Shown here: one piece after another, positions 52,703 to 62,320 of the stretch
How the letters are laid out: each line of letters starts with the position of its first letter
Numbering within the stretch: position 1 is the stretch's first letter
Source: M3007 sp046296435
GTDB lineage: Bacteria > Bacteroidota > Bacteroidia > Chitinophagales > Saprospiraceae
Assembly: GCA_046296435.1 (NCBI GenBank)
Contig: JBKBLI010000008.1
Coordinates: 1-64,000 of the forward strand
Reading direction: 5' to 3'
Length of the DNA: 64,000 nucleotides
Notes under the pieces: model-generated
What the model was told of the DNA's origin: nothing
The model's input: the letters and a program-made list of their open reading frames with translations, nothing else
Database searches by the model: none
Program-made: the position numbers and the translations under genes

Positions 52703-54685
52703 ATGGATAATAACCATAACAACCGGAACGACGGTAAGCGCAGCGAAGGGCCTCCGCGTTTTAACTTTATCTGGATTTACATCCTGATAGGGGTGGGCAT
52801 TCTGGGTATACAACTTACACAGGGTTTCAAATCGCCGACTAAGGTCGGATGGGGGCAACTTGAGCGCTGGGCCTTTGCCGGCCATATCGAGCGCATTGAG
52901 AGCAACATGGACGCTCTGGTCAGCATATACATCTACAAAGATTCTTTGCGCTCGCCAGAACACCAGAACCTAAGACTCACGCCTGCCGATACGATCAAGC
53001 AGGTCCCCCTTTATGTAGTGGCCATTCCACATGAGGCGGCTGAAAAGCGCGTCAATGATCTGAACCTCAAACTCAAAGAAGCAAAACGCCCCGAAATTCG
53101 TTTAGACTACCGCCAGCCGAGCGGCTGGACCAGCGCTTTACCCTATCTGGCCCCCATCATTTTGTTTGTTATCATTTGGGTCCTGATCATTCGGCGTATG
53201 GGCGGCGTGGGCGGCGGCCCCGGGTCGCAGATATTCAATATTGGCAAGTCGAAGGCTACCCTGTTCGACAACAATACAAAGGTCAACATTACCTTCACCG
53301 ACGTGGCCGGCCTTGACGAAGCCAAGGAGGAAGTGATGGAAATCGTCGATTTTCTGAAAAATCCAAGGAAATACACCACCCTTGGCGGCAAAATACCCAA
53401 AGGCGTGCTCCTGGTCGGCCCTCCGGGCACGGGCAAAACGCTCCTTGCAAAAGCGGTGGCCGGCGAAGCAGGCGTGCCATTCTTTTCGATCTCCGGCTCG
53501 GATTTCGTAGAAATGTTTGTGGGCGTGGGCGCCTCGCGGGTGCGCGACCTGTTCCGACAGGCCCGCGAAAAGGCCCCCTGCATCATCTTTATCGACGAAA
53601 TAGACGCTATCGGACGGGCCAGAGGCCGAGGCGCCGTGCAGGGCGGCAACGACGAGCGCGAGAATACCCTCAACCAACTGCTCGTCGAAATGGATGGCTT
53701 CCCGACCGACAAGGGCGTCATCCTCATGGCCGCTACCAACAGACCCGACATCCTCGACCAAGCCCTCATGCGCCCCGGGCGCTTCGACCGCCAGATTGGC
53801 ATCGGACGCCCCGACCTCAACGGTCGCGAGCAAATATTTGATGTGCACCTCAAAAACATCAAAGTGGCAGATAAGGTCACTTCCCACGCCCTGGCCGAAA
53901 TGACTCCGGGCTTCGTGGGCGCCGATATCGCCAACGTCTGCAACGAGGCCGCCCTCATCGCGGCCCGCCGCGGCAAAGATGCGGTCGATATGGACGACTT
54001 CAACTACGCGCTCGACAAGGTGATCGGCGGCCTGGAAAAAAAGAACAAGATCATCAGCCCGGAAGAAAAAGAGATCATCGCCTATCACGAAGCCGGGCAC
54101 GCCATCTGCGGGTGGTTTCTGGAGCATGCGCACCCTCTGGTGAAAGTCACCATCGTGCCGCGCGGCCTGGCCGCCCTCGGATACGCGCAGTATCTGCCCA
54201 AAGAGCAATACATCACCCGCAAGGAAAAACTACTCGACGATCTCTGCATGACCCTGGGCGGGCGCGCCGCCGAATCGGTCGTATTCGGCAAAATCAGCAC
54301 CGGCGCCCAGAGCGATCTGGACCACGTCACGCGGTTGGCCTACGAGATGATCGTCAACTACGGCATGAGCGAAAAGGTCGGCAACGTCTCCTATTACTCC
54401 ATGCTCAACGACTCCTTCGCCCGGCCCTTCTCAGAGCAAACGGCGTTTATGATCGATCAGGAAGTCAAAAACATGATTGAGACGGAGTATCTGCGCGCCC
54501 AAAAACTCCTGCGCGACAAGCGCCCCGAATTAGACGCGCTCGCCGCCGCGCTGCTCGAAAAAGAAGTGCTGCACCGCTCAGATCTCGAAGCGCTCATCGG
54601 CAAACGCCCCTTCAGCGACCCGACGCCCGGCGAAAGCGCCCAGCCGGAACCGCAACCCCTCAAAGAGGAAGACGTTCAGCCCTGA
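52703..54685 (+). CDS. ftsH: ATP-dependent zinc metalloprotease FtsH
   Basis: 660 residues. It has two membrane segments (about residues 18-36 and 152-170) flanking a periplasmic domain, then an AAA+ module (Walker A GPPGTGKT, Walker B IIFIDEID, second region of homology ATNRPDILDQALMRPGRFDR). The M41 protease has the zinc motif AYHEAGHAICG and a distal Asp in LGGRAAESVVFGKISTGAQSD. It degrades misassembled membrane proteins and short-lived regulators. Followed by a 14-bp-stem hairpin. Confidence 0.97.
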   Translation: MDNNHNNRNDGKRSEGPPRFNFIWIYILIGVGILGIQLTQGFKSPTKVGWGQLERWAFAGHIERIESNMDALVSIYIYKDSLRSPEHQNLRLTPADTIKQVPLYVVAIPHEAAEKRVNDLNLKLKEAKRPEIRLDYRQPSGWTSALPYLAPIILFVIIWVLIIRRMGGVGGGPGSQIFNIGKSKATLFDNNTKVNITFTDVAGLDEAKEEVMEIVDFLKNPRKYTTLGGKIPKGVLLVGPPGTGKTLLAKAVAGEAGVPFFSISGSDFVEMFVGVGASRVRDLFRQAREKAPCIIFIDEIDAIGRARGRGAVQGGNDERENTLNQLLVEMDGFPTDKGVILMAATNRPDILDQALMRPGRFDRQIGIGRPDLNGREQIFDVHLKNIKVADKVTSHALAEMTPGFVGADIANVCNEAALIAARRGKDAVDMDDFNYALDKVIGGLEKKNKIISPEEKEIIAYHEAGHAICGWFLEHAHPLVKVTIVPRGLAALGYAQYLPKEQYITRKEKLLDDLCMTLGGRAAESVVFGKISTGAQSDLDHVTRLAYEMIVNYGMSEKVGNVSYYSMLNDSFARPFSEQTAFMIDQEVKNMIETEYLRAQKLLRDKRPELDALAAALLEKEVLHRSDLEALIGKRPFSDPTPGESAQPEPQPLKEEDVQP

Positions 54686-54713
54686 CGCGCTCCCGATGCG
54701 CCCTGCTTCTATA

Positions 54714-54751
54714 CAAGACGGCGAAGCTCAAGCGAGGGCTTCGCCGTCTTG
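54714..54751 (+). terminator. ftsH terminator
   Basis: Perfect 14-bp stem (54714-54727 with 54738-54751), 10-base loop and a short T-run (ATTTT). Confidence 0.85.
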
Positions 54752-54783
54752 ATTTTGGAATGCCTGCAGTTTTCGTTACCTTG

Positions 54784-54801
54784 TTTTTTTTTTTGAAAAA
54801 A
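54784..54801. repeat. T11-G-A6 palindrome
   Basis: Longest copy of the recurrent T-run/A-run element, between the ftsH terminator and the next promoter. Confidence 0.65.
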
Positions 54802-54933
54802 GGGCAAAGGGCAACGGGTGCGTTGTATGGACGCCAGTTCATGGCAGAATACTTTGCGCCCGGGCGCACGCGCTTCGATTCTGTTTTTTAGCGCATTTAG
54901 ACTTTTGCCGGTTCAGGCAAAGCAAATTGCCCG

Positions 54934-54941
54934 TACATTTG
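54934..54941 (+). promoter_or_regulatory. -7 element TACATTTG for the WG-repeat gene
   Basis: Perfect match, 47 bases before ATG 54989. It fixes that ATG as the start rather than the one at 54818. Confidence 0.6.
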
Positions 54942-54988
54942 CGACCCAAAACACAAGCTCTACGGAGCGTCTCCAAAAACGCGCGAGC

Positions 54989-56052
54989 ATGCCAGGTCCT
55001 TTATACAAGATAAGGCAGGATGGTTATTACGGCTTCATGGATGCCCGGGGTGTCTGTGTCATATTTCCTCAATACCTCGATGTGAGCGACTTTGACGGAG
55101 GGCTGGCGACGGCGCACCTCAACGGCCGTCTGGCCCTGCTCGACCAAGCGGGGCGCTTGTATCTGCGAAATCTCTATCGCGCCGTCGGAAAATTTTCCGA
55201 AAATCTGGCCCGCTTTCAAAAAGCCCGATTTTGGGGCTATTTGGATCAACAAGCGCGCGAAGTTATTCCCGCTGCTTTTGACCACGCCGGCGATTTCAGC
55301 GAGGGTTTGGCATGCGCCTCCGCCGACGGCCGCGCCGGATGGATCGATCCCGCAGGGCGCTGGGCGATCAAACCCCATTTTAGCGGCGGCGGCCCCTTCC
55401 GGGGCGGACTGGCGCCTGCAGCCAACCACGCCGGAGCCTGGGGGTATGTGGACAAAAACGGCGCGTGGGTCATCCAACCCCAGTGGAATATGGCGCATCC
55501 TTTTCAAAAACAGGTCGCCGTCGTAGAGCGGAACGGGCATTGGGGCTTAGTCGCGCGTTCGGGCGAACTTGTCGTCGATACGCAGTTTGAGTACGTCAAA
55601 GGCCTGAGCGCAGGCGAGTTCTTTGAGGGCATGGCCCTGTGTTACCGCCAGAGGAAATACGGCTACTTGTCGCAGCAAGGCGCCCTTGCTATAGAGCCGA
55701 CCTACGACTTTGCCGGCGATTTCGGCGAGGGCCTGGCGCCGGTTGAAATCAACAGCGCCAACGGTTACATCGATCCGTCGGGCAATCTGATCATCTTACC
55801 CCAGTTCGAGGATGCAGGCGTGTTCAGCGAGGCGCTGGCTCAGGTTCGCGTCGGCGGCCGTTGGGGCTACGTCAACCGCAAGGGCGAGTTNNNNNNNNNN
55901 NNNNNNNNNNNNNNNNNNNNNNNNNNNNNNNNNNNNNNNNNNNNNNNNNNNNNNNNNNNNNNNNNNNNNNNNNNNNNNNNNNNNNNNTCAAAGACGGCCT
56001 GTGGCGCTACATCGACCCCTTCGGTCAGGTCGTCTGGGAAGAAAAAGGATAA
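54989..56052 (+). CDS. WG-repeat protein (interrupted by an assembly gap)
   Basis: Start at ATG 54989, set by the promoter. The protein is built of WG beta-repeats: YGFMDARGVCVIFPQY, WGYLDQQAREVIPAAF, AGWIDPAGRWAIKPHF, WGYVDKNGAWVIQPQW, YGYLSQQGALAIEPTY, NGYIDPSGNLIILPQF and WGYVNRKGEF. After the N-run it ends WRYIDPFGQVVWEEKG. No signal peptide is seen with this start, so it is probably cytoplasmic. WG repeats are thought to mediate protein interactions; the partner is unknown. Its 3' end overlaps convergent purN by 28 bases. Confidence 0.87.
55891..55987. other. Assembly gap (97 N) in the WG-repeat gene
   Basis: The reading frame changes across the N-run, so 97 is not the true length. Flank phases require a missing length of 2 modulo 3 (or a one-base overlap). 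The repeat period suggests up to about 20 residues may be absent. Confidence 0.6.
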
Positions 56053-56609
56053 GCCGTTCGTTCAATCACTTCGGGATAGTGGGCGTGTTCCAGCGCCAGC
56101 ACTTTGCGGGCAATATCTGCCGCCGAGTCGTCGGGCTCGACGGCGCATGTTGCCTGAAAGACGATATCGCCCTCATCGTAACGCTCATTCACGTAATGAA
56201 TCGTCATGCCCGTCACCGTTTCGCCTGCCGCTTTTACAGCCTCATGCACGTGCATCCCGTACATCCCCTTCCCGCCGTATTTGGGCAGGAGCGAGGGATG
56301 TATATTCAGAATCCGGCGCGGAAAAGCGCGCACAAGATAGGGCGGCAATAGCCAGAGGAAGCCCGCCAAAGCAATAAAGTCAATAGCCCGCTCCCGCAAG
56401 GCGTCGAGTAGTTCGGTAGTCTCGGCAAAGGGCTTGCGCCGGATCAGCAGCGTCTCTACGCCATGCTCCCGCGCAACATCCATGGCGCCCGCGTCGGGCT
56501 TGTTGCAGACCAGCAGCGCAACCCGTATGTGCGGATGCTCCGCAAAATACTCCATGATGCGGCGGGCGTTGCTCCCCGACCCGGATGCAAAAACAGCGAG
56601 GCGTATCAT
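56025..56609 (-). CDS. purN: Phosphoribosylglycinamide formyltransferase
   Basis: 194 residues. PurN features: LAVFASGSGSNARRI phosphate-binding start, the catalytic Asn and His in LNIHPSLLPKYGGKGMYG, and the catalytic Asp in ERYDEGDIVFQ. It transfers formyl from 10-formyl-tetrahydrofolate to GAR in purine synthesis. Last gene of a probable lgt - thioredoxin-like - purN unit (5 bases after the previous stop). Confidence 0.96.
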   Translation of the reverse strand: MIRLAVFASGSGSNARRIMEYFAEHPHIRVALLVCNKPDAGAMDVAREHGVETLLIRRKPFAETTELLDALRERAIDFIALAGFLWLLPPYLVRAFPRRILNIHPSLLPKYGGKGMYGMHVHEAVKAAGETVTGMTIHYVNERYDEGDIVFQATCAVEPDDSAADIARKVLALEHAHYPEVIERTAYPFSSQTT

Positions 56610-56614
56610 AACGG

Positions 56615-57097
56615 TTAACGAGGCTTGGCCAGACGTCTGAGCGCGCGATAGCTCAGTTTGCCTTCATGAAAGCGAATATAGCGGCGCGCGCCGTTGACAA
56701 CCAGGGTCGCCGGTATGGCCCCGCTCCAGTCAGGGGATACTTCGTTGATGTAACGGTTGGCTTTGGGCTCATCCAAAAAAAACACCTCGCTTTGGAGCTT
56801 TCTTTTTTCGACAAAGGGAATCACCGCGCTGTGCAAATTTTTTTTAAAGTCCACATTGACCAAAATAACCCGGACGTTGCGGTTTTTCGATGCGCGATGG
56901 AGCCTTTCGAAGGCGGGCAACTCCTCCACGCAAGGACCGCACCAAGTCGCCCAAAAGTTGATGATGAATGTGGTATCCGCCGCCGAATTTTTCCAGCGAA
57001 GCAAATCTTCCTTTTGGATAATAGGCACTGCGCGTTGCGCCGCGAGGGATCCGGCGACCCAAATGCTGATGCAGGCTATGGCGATACTTATCCTCAC
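56615..57097 (-). CDS. TlpA/ResA-like thioredoxin-fold protein
   Basis: 160 residues from a GTG start at 57097, which overlaps the lgt stop as GTGA; no ATG is available in the frame before the signal sequence. There is an N-terminal signal or anchor (ISIAIACISIWVAGSLAAQR) and a thioredoxin fold with the redox pair in FWATWCGPCVEELP, then FERLHR and the cis-Pro region GAIPATLVVNG. It is expected to act in the periplasm as a thiol-disulfide reductase, for example in cytochrome c maturation or stress. In operon with lgt and purN. Confidence 0.9.
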   Translation of the reverse strand: MRISIAIACISIWVAGSLAAQRAVPIIQKEDLLRWKNSAADTTFIINFWATWCGPCVEELPAFERLHRASKNRNVRVILVNVDFKKNLHSAVIPFVEKRKLQSEVFFLDEPKANRYINEVSPDWSGAIPATLVVNGARRYIRFHEGKLSYRALRRLAKPR

Positions 57098-58281
57098 AGT
57101 TCTGACAGCGTTTGTGCGCGGCGCATACGGACGGTCAGCCACATGCCTGCCGCGGCTATTACAAACAAGAGAATCGAAATGATCTCGGCCTGCGTGAGTT
57201 GTACGCCCGCCACGTCGTGCGTCACGTTGACGCGGATTTTTTCGATAAAAAAGCGCTCGACGGCAATCAGAGCCAGATAGATGAAAAACAGCAGCCCCGG
57301 CGTCTTGAGTTGCTTGCGCAAAGTCCACAAAATTCCAAATATCAGCGCCATCATCAGCGTTTCGTAAAGCGGCGTGGGATACACCGGCTCGGACAACTGC
57401 ATGCAGTAATCCCATGTACAGCCTTCGACAGGCACGCTGGGCACAGGATCGGTGTGCGGGGTGTTGAGCACGTGGTGCGGGTACCGGCTGGCCCACAGCC
57501 ATTCTGGCAGCCATCCGGGCTTGGGGGCGTTGTTCACAATGCCCCAATCGCCGTCGCCTGAAAATTGGCAACCCAGGCGTCCCACGCCGTAACCCGTCAC
57601 CAAAGCCGGCGCGCAGGCGTCGGCTGCCGGCAGAAACGGGATGCCATTGCGCCGCAGATAGTAAATGACTGCCGCAGCGCCCAATATCAAGCCGCCAAAA
57701 AACGCCAAACCGCCCCCCGACAGCAACATGCCCGCCGGATCGTTGAGGAATTCCTGCCAGTTGTCGAACACCTCGAAAAACTTGGCGCCCAGTATGCCGC
57801 CTACCGCCGCCCATACCGTGATCTCGCTAACCTGATGGTGCGGGTACAACTCAAATCGCCGCGCTACAGGCTTTTCCTTCTGCTTGCGGCGGGCATCCCA
57901 CCAGGTCAGCGCGCCGAAGATCGCAGCCCCGGCCAAAGCCCCCAGCCAATGCATTTTGCCCGATAGGATGACCGACGCCGGATCGCGCCGAAAAGCGGCA
58001 AAATCCTGGTAAGCGTACAACCCTTTGCCCAGCAGAACCATCCCGATAAAGGCGTTGAGCGCCACTTCGCTCCACTTGGGCGGCGCGCCCTCGACGATAT
58101 GCGTTATTTTAGGTCTGAAAAAACCTTCAGCCGCTTTGCGCTTGAGTTCGATGTAAAAAACAAATGCGCTGGCTAAAAAGGCAAGCGCAAGAAAAAATCC
58201 AAAAGTCTTGAACATGGACAGCCAGTTGTCCACCGACGTGCCGATCAGCGCGTGAAACAAATACGAAAGATCAGGATACAT
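57094..58281 (-). CDS. lgt: Prolipoprotein diacylglyceryl transferase
   Basis: 395 residues, seven or so membrane segments. The Lgt signature region reads GYGVGRLGCQFSGDGDWGI (the Arg and Gly-rich loop of the family), with the HVLNTPHTD loop, PTPLYET and ERFFIEKIRVN motifs. Longer than E. coli Lgt (291 aa) because of an N-terminal extension and inner loops, as in other Bacteroidota. It transfers diacylglycerol to the lipobox Cys, which the lipoproteins of this window need. Confidence 0.93.
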   Translation of the reverse strand: MYPDLSYLFHALIGTSVDNWLSMFKTFGFFLALAFLASAFVFYIELKRKAAEGFFRPKITHIVEGAPPKWSEVALNAFIGMVLLGKGLYAYQDFAAFRRDPASVILSGKMHWLGALAGAAIFGALTWWDARRKQKEKPVARRFELYPHHQVSEITVWAAVGGILGAKFFEVFDNWQEFLNDPAGMLLSGGGLAFFGGLILGAAAVIYYLRRNGIPFLPAADACAPALVTGYGVGRLGCQFSGDGDWGIVNNAPKPGWLPEWLWASRYPHHVLNTPHTDPVPSVPVEGCTWDYCMQLSEPVYPTPLYETLMMALIFGILWTLRKQLKTPGLLFFIYLALIAVERFFIEKIRVNVTHDVAGVQLTQAEIISILLFVIAAAGMWLTVRMRRAQTLSEL

Positions 58282-58425
58282 TTTTGGGTTTGATTGTTAA
58301 GCGTCAAGCGAATGGGTGTGGGCGCAGATCTGTGGCTACAAAACAAGAGATGCGGCGTAAAGGGTGCAGAGTGTGGGTTGGTCGCGGGGCAAAAAGCGCG
58401 AAACAGCCCGCTTAGCAGCGCGCAG

Positions 58426-61400
58426 CTATATAGTTGCAATCATGGCGGCGATCTGGATCTCGTCGTTGAGTTCGAGCAGGTCGCCCTCGCTGATCTGATC
58501 TGTCAGGCGCAACTCGTCGGCAAGCACCTCCTGACTGATGTACTCGCCAAAAAGCGCCACAGCCGACTCAATGGCCGGATGCGCTTGCAAAAATACGCGG
58601 ATGCGGTCAGTCACGTTGAAATCTTTCTCTTTTCTTAGGTTTTGAATCCGGTTGACCAAGTCGCGGGCAATCCCTTCAGCCTCCAATTCGGGCGTCAGGT
58701 TGACATCCAAGGCTACGGTCAGGCCGTTTTCGGCGGCGCTCTTCCACCCCGGGAGGTCTTCTGTGCTGACGATCAGATCCTCCGGCGCAAGGGTGTAGGC
58801 CGCTCCGTTGACCTCCATGCGCATGCCGCCCTCCTTCTCGAGTCGGCTGATCTCGTCGTGGCTAAGCGCCGCAATTATACCCGCCGCCGCCTTCATGTCT
58901 TTGCCGAGTTTGGCCCCGAGCGTCTTGAAGTTGGCTTTGGCCGACTTGCGCAGCATGCCGCTGTCGTCGGTCACGTACTCAAGCGACTTGACGTTGATTT
59001 CGGAGAGGATCAGGTCTTTGACGCTTTCCACATCGGCAATGAAGCGCTCGTCGAGCACCGGCAGGAGTATTTTTTGCAAAGGCTGGCGCACGCGCAGTNN
59101 NNNNNNNNNNNNNNNNNNNNNNNNNNNNNNNNNNNNNNNNNNNNNNNNNNNNNNNNNNNNNNNNNNNNNNNNNNNNNNNNNNNNNNNNNNNNNNNNNTTA
59201 TCGCGCTTGCGGATACTTAGCGCCAGCGAGCAGATGCGCTGCGCATACTCCATGCGCTTCTCAAGCGCGGCGTCGATGTGGTCCTCCCGCGTTTCCGGCA
59301 GGTCGCTCAGGTGCACAGAGATTGGGAGCGTCGCGCCCGCCTCGCGTTGCGGTCCGACGAGGTTGCGGTAGAGCCAATCGCTGAAGAAAGGCGCCAGGCT
59401 TGAGCTGAGTTGCGCGCAGGTCAGCAAGCATTCGTGCAGGGTTTGGTAAGCGGCCAATTTGTCGGCGGTCATCTCGCCGCGCCAGAAGCGTCGGCGGCTC
59501 AGGCGCACATACCAGTTGCTGAGGTGTTCGTCCACAAAGTTTTCGACGAAGCGCGCGGCGCGCGTAGGCTCGTAGTCGTCCATCGCCTCGCGGTAGTTGC
59601 GCGTCAGATTGTGGAGCTTGCTCAGAATCCAGCGGTCAAGTTCGCTGCGCTCCTGCAGGAGCGTCTCGGACTTTGGATCCCGCACAAATCCATCGAGGTT
59701 GGCGTAGAGCGCAAAAAAAGCGTAAGTGTTGTACAAGGTGCCAAAAAACTTGTTGCGCACTTCGACGATCCCGTTGGGGTCAAATTTCAGATTGTCCCAA
59801 GGGTTGGCGTTGGAGATCATATACCAGCGGGTCGCGTCGGCGCCATAGGTAGCGATCGTTTCGAAAGGATCAACGACATTGCCTTTCGATTTGGACATCT
59901 TCTCGCCGTTCTTATCCAATACCAATCCGTTGGACACCACGTTGCGGTAGGCGACCGAATCGAAACACATAGCGGCAATGGCGTGTAGGGTATAGAACCA
60001 GCCCCGGGTCTGGTCCACCCCTTCGGCGATAAAATCGGCCGGATAGCTTTTTTCAAACGGGGCTTTAAAGGGGCGCTCATCTCCGGCCGCCAATTTATCC
60101 GGATCCAAGCCCCACTGGGCGTAGGGCATAGCGCCGGAGTCAAACCACACATCAATCAGGTCGGGTTCGCGGCGCATGGGCTTACCTGTGGGCGACACCA
60201 AAATAACCTCGTCGATAAAGGGGCGGTGGAGGTCGTCGGGAACCTCTTGCGACAGGCCCAAGACCTCGTTGGCCTGCGCCGTGAGCGCTCTTAGTTCGCT
60301 TGCGCTGCCCACACACAGCGTCTCGCTCCCGTCCTCGGTTCGCCAAATGGGCAGGGGTACGCCCCAGTAGCGCGAGCGCGACAGGTTCCAGTCCTGGAGG
60401 TTTTCCAACCATTTGCCGAATCGGCCTTCGCCGGTGGAGGCCGGTTTCCAGTTGATCGTTCGGTTGAGTTCCTGCATCCGTTGCTTGGCTGTCGAGGCGC
60501 GCACAAACCAAGAGTCAAGCGGATAATAGAGCACCGGCTTGTCGGTGCGCCAACAGTGCGGATAAGGGTGCTTGTATCGCTCGACGCGAAAAGCGAGATT
60601 TTGCTCTTTCAGATGTAGGGCGATGAGCAGGTCGGTCGGCTTGAAGTCCGGCGCCGAACGCTCCTCGGCCCCATAGTACTCCTCCTTGACGTATCGGCCG
60701 CCAAAGAGCGGCGTCTCAGCCGCAAAACGCCCCTGGCGATCTACCAGCGGCAAGGGCAGATCGGGATTCAGTTCGTTGGGCAGGCCGATGAAAGGCACGC
60801 CGGCCTCTTTGCATACCCGAAAGTCGTCGGCGCCAAAATAGGGGGCCAGGTGTACCACGCCGGTGCCATCTTCTGTGGTCACAAAATCGCCCGGAATCAC
60901 CCGAAAGCCCTTTTCGGCCAATTCAGGGGTGACCAATTCGGGGCATGGGAGCAACTGCTCGAATTGCAAGCCAATCAGATCTCGCCCCGATATCGTGCGC
61001 GCTATCCGGTAGGGTATGACCTTATCCCCGGGTTTGAAACTGTCAAATGCCGCCTCCGCGCCGTCGGGGTGAAAATAGCGGGCCATGCAATCTTGCGCCA
61101 GAATAACCGACGCCTCAAGGCCGGTGTAAGGGCTGAGCGTGCGAACCTTGACGTAATTGATGTCCGGCCCTACCGCAAGGGCCACGTTGGAGGGCAGGGT
61201 CCAAGGAGTAGTCGTCCATGCAAGGATGCGCAGATCCTCGTCGGGTCGATCAAAAAAACTTTCGCTCAGCGCGTTGCGGCGCACCCGGAACATGGCCGCC
61301 ACAGTCAGGTCGGTCACATCCTTGTACGTACCGGGCATATTGAGTTCGTGCGAACTCAGCCCCGTGCCGGCGGCAGGGCTGTACGGCTGAATCGTAAAAC

Positions 61401-61938
61401 CCTTGTAAAGCAGCGGCTCTCCGCTCGGCGCGCTTTTGTGAAAAAGTTTTTTCAGCAAAAACCAGCAGGTCTCGATGTAGGCGTTGTCGAAGGTGATGTA
61501 GGGGTCGTCCAGATTAACCCAGTATCCCATGCGGCGGGTGATATCGTCCCACAGGTCTTTGTAACGCATGACGGTATCGCGGCAGGTCTGGTTGTATTCC
61601 TCTACGCTGATTTTTCTGCCGATGTCTTCTTTGGTGATGCCGAGTTCTTTTTCGACCTGCAACTCTATGGGCAAGCCGTGCGTGTCCCAGCCCCCTTTGC
61701 GCTCCACCCGATACCCCTTGAGTGTGTTGTAGCGACAGAACAGGTCTTTGATCGTGCGGGCCATCACATGGTGGATCCCGGGCTTGCCGTTGGCTGAGGG
61801 CGGCCCTTCGTAGAATACAAAACTCCGCTCGGCCGGGCGTTGGTTTACCGACTTGTTGAATATCTGCTCCTTTTCCCAGAACGCTGCAATCTCCTGATCT
61901 ATAGCAGGTAAATCCAAGCGCTTTACTTCGCGATACAT
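58426..61938 (-). CDS. ileS: Isoleucyl-tRNA synthetase, IleRS2-like with GxHH motif
   Basis: ATG 61938 (MYREVKRLDL). Class I synthetase with the catalytic domain, CP1 editing domain, KMSKSKGN loop and anticodon-binding domains. The HIGH-equivalent is KPGIHHVMAR (Gly54-Ile-His56-His57), so residues 1 and 3 of HxGH are swapped to GxHH. The C-terminal part resembles IleRS2/eukaryotic-like enzymes. The N-run lies at RKRD/LRVRQPL and the flanks join directly as RKRDKLRVRQPL, leaving about 1137 residues. The promoter TAACTTTG is at 61972-61979. It charges tRNA-Ile in the cytoplasm. Confidence 0.96.
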   Translation of the reverse strand: MYREVKRLDLPAIDQEIAAFWEKEQIFNKSVNQRPAERSFVFYEGPPSANGKPGIHHVMARTIKDLFCRYNTLKGYRVERKGGWDTHGLPIELQVEKELGITKEDIGRKISVEEYNQTCRDTVMRYKDLWDDITRRMGYWVNLDDPYITFDNAYIETCWFLLKKLFHKSAPSGEPLLYKGFTIQPYSPAAGTGLSSHELNMPGTYKDVTDLTVAAMFRVRRNALSESFFDRPDEDLRILAWTTTPWTLPSNVALAVGPDINYVKVRTLSPYTGLEASVILAQDCMARYFHPDGAEAAFDSFKPGDKVIPYRIARTISGRDLIGLQFEQLLPCPELVTPELAEKGFRVIPGDFVTTEDGTGVVHLAPYFGADDFRVCKEAGVPFIGLPNELNPDLPLPLVDRQGRFAAETPLFGGRYVKEEYYGAEERSAPDFKPTDLLIALHLKEQNLAFRVERYKHPYPHCWRTDKPVLYYPLDSWFVRASTAKQRMQELNRTINWKPASTGEGRFGKWLENLQDWNLSRSRYWGVPLPIWRTEDGSETLCVGSASELRALTAQANEVLGLSQEVPDDLHRPFIDEVILVSPTGKPMRREPDLIDVWFDSGAMPYAQWGLDPDKLAAGDERPFKAPFEKSYPADFIAEGVDQTRGWFYTLHAIAAMCFDSVAYRNVVSNGLVLDKNGEKMSKSKGNVVDPFETIATYGADATRWYMISNANPWDNLKFDPNGIVEVRNKFFGTLYNTYAFFALYANLDGFVRDPKSETLLQERSELDRWILSKLHNLTRNYREAMDDYEPTRAARFVENFVDEHLSNWYVRLSRRRFWRGEMTADKLAAYQTLHECLLTCAQLSSSLAPFFSDWLYRNLVGPQREAGATLPISVHLSDLPETREDHIDAALEKRMEYAQRICSLALSIRKRDXXXXXXXXXXXXXXXXXXXXXXXXXXXXXXXXXXLRVRQPLQKILLPVLDERFIADVESVKDLILSEINVKSLEYVTDDSGMLRKSAKANFKTLGAKLGKDMKAAAGIIAALSHDEISRLEKEGGMRMEVNGAAYTLAPEDLIVSTEDLPGWKSAAENGLTVALDVNLTPELEAEGIARDLVNRIQNLRKEKDFNVTDRIRVFLQAHPAIESAVALFGEYISQEVLADELRLTDQISEGDLLELNDEIQIAAMIATI
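59099..59197. other. Assembly gap (99 N) in ileS
   Basis: Direct joining of the flanks, without adding or removing a base, gives the conserved RKRDKLRVRQPL. No sequence appears to be missing. Confidence 0.85.
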
Positions 61939-62320
61939 CTTTAGGCTTAGGTCATTTTTGAAAAACAGCCGCAAAGTTAGGCAATTCGCCGCGCAGCGTC
62001 CAAAAAAAGCGAAGTCGCTGCGATTTATCTTACGGAACAAACAAACCTCCGCAACAGCCCATATTGTGCGACTGCGCTCGGCGCGCTTTTGCGCGGCCAA
62101 TACTTCGACGGACATACTTTTTGAACTTGCGCGGTCGTTTTAAGTCCGTCGTTGGGTCGTCGATCGAACGCAAATGTTTCAGACTAATCTATTCCAATAT
62201 TTGTTTCACCTGCGTAAAATCCGGTCCGGCGACATCCGGCGCTCAAGCGGTTCTGCGACCGGCTCTTGACGTCTGCGTGGCGTTCGGGCGGGTTTTTGCC
62301 TCAACACACCCTGTTCACAT
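61939..62320. other. ileS to barrel-protein divergent region
   Basis: 382 bases. The ileS promoter is at one end. AATATTTG at 62196-62203 is one mismatch from consensus and is the best promoter candidate for the barrel gene. Nothing else recognised. Confidence 0.5.
61972..61979 (-). promoter_or_regulatory. -7 element TAACTTTG for ileS
   Basis: Perfect minus-strand match, 33 bases upstream of the ileS ATG. No T-box-like leader fits in the short 5' leader. Confidence 0.65.

Larger units (their letters stand above)
54686..54988. other. ftsH to WG-protein intergenic region
   Basis: 303 bases holding the ftsH terminator, a T11-G-A6 tract (54784-54801) and the promoter at 54934. An in-frame upstream extension from 54818 exists but precedes the promoter and is not used. 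Confidence 0.6.
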
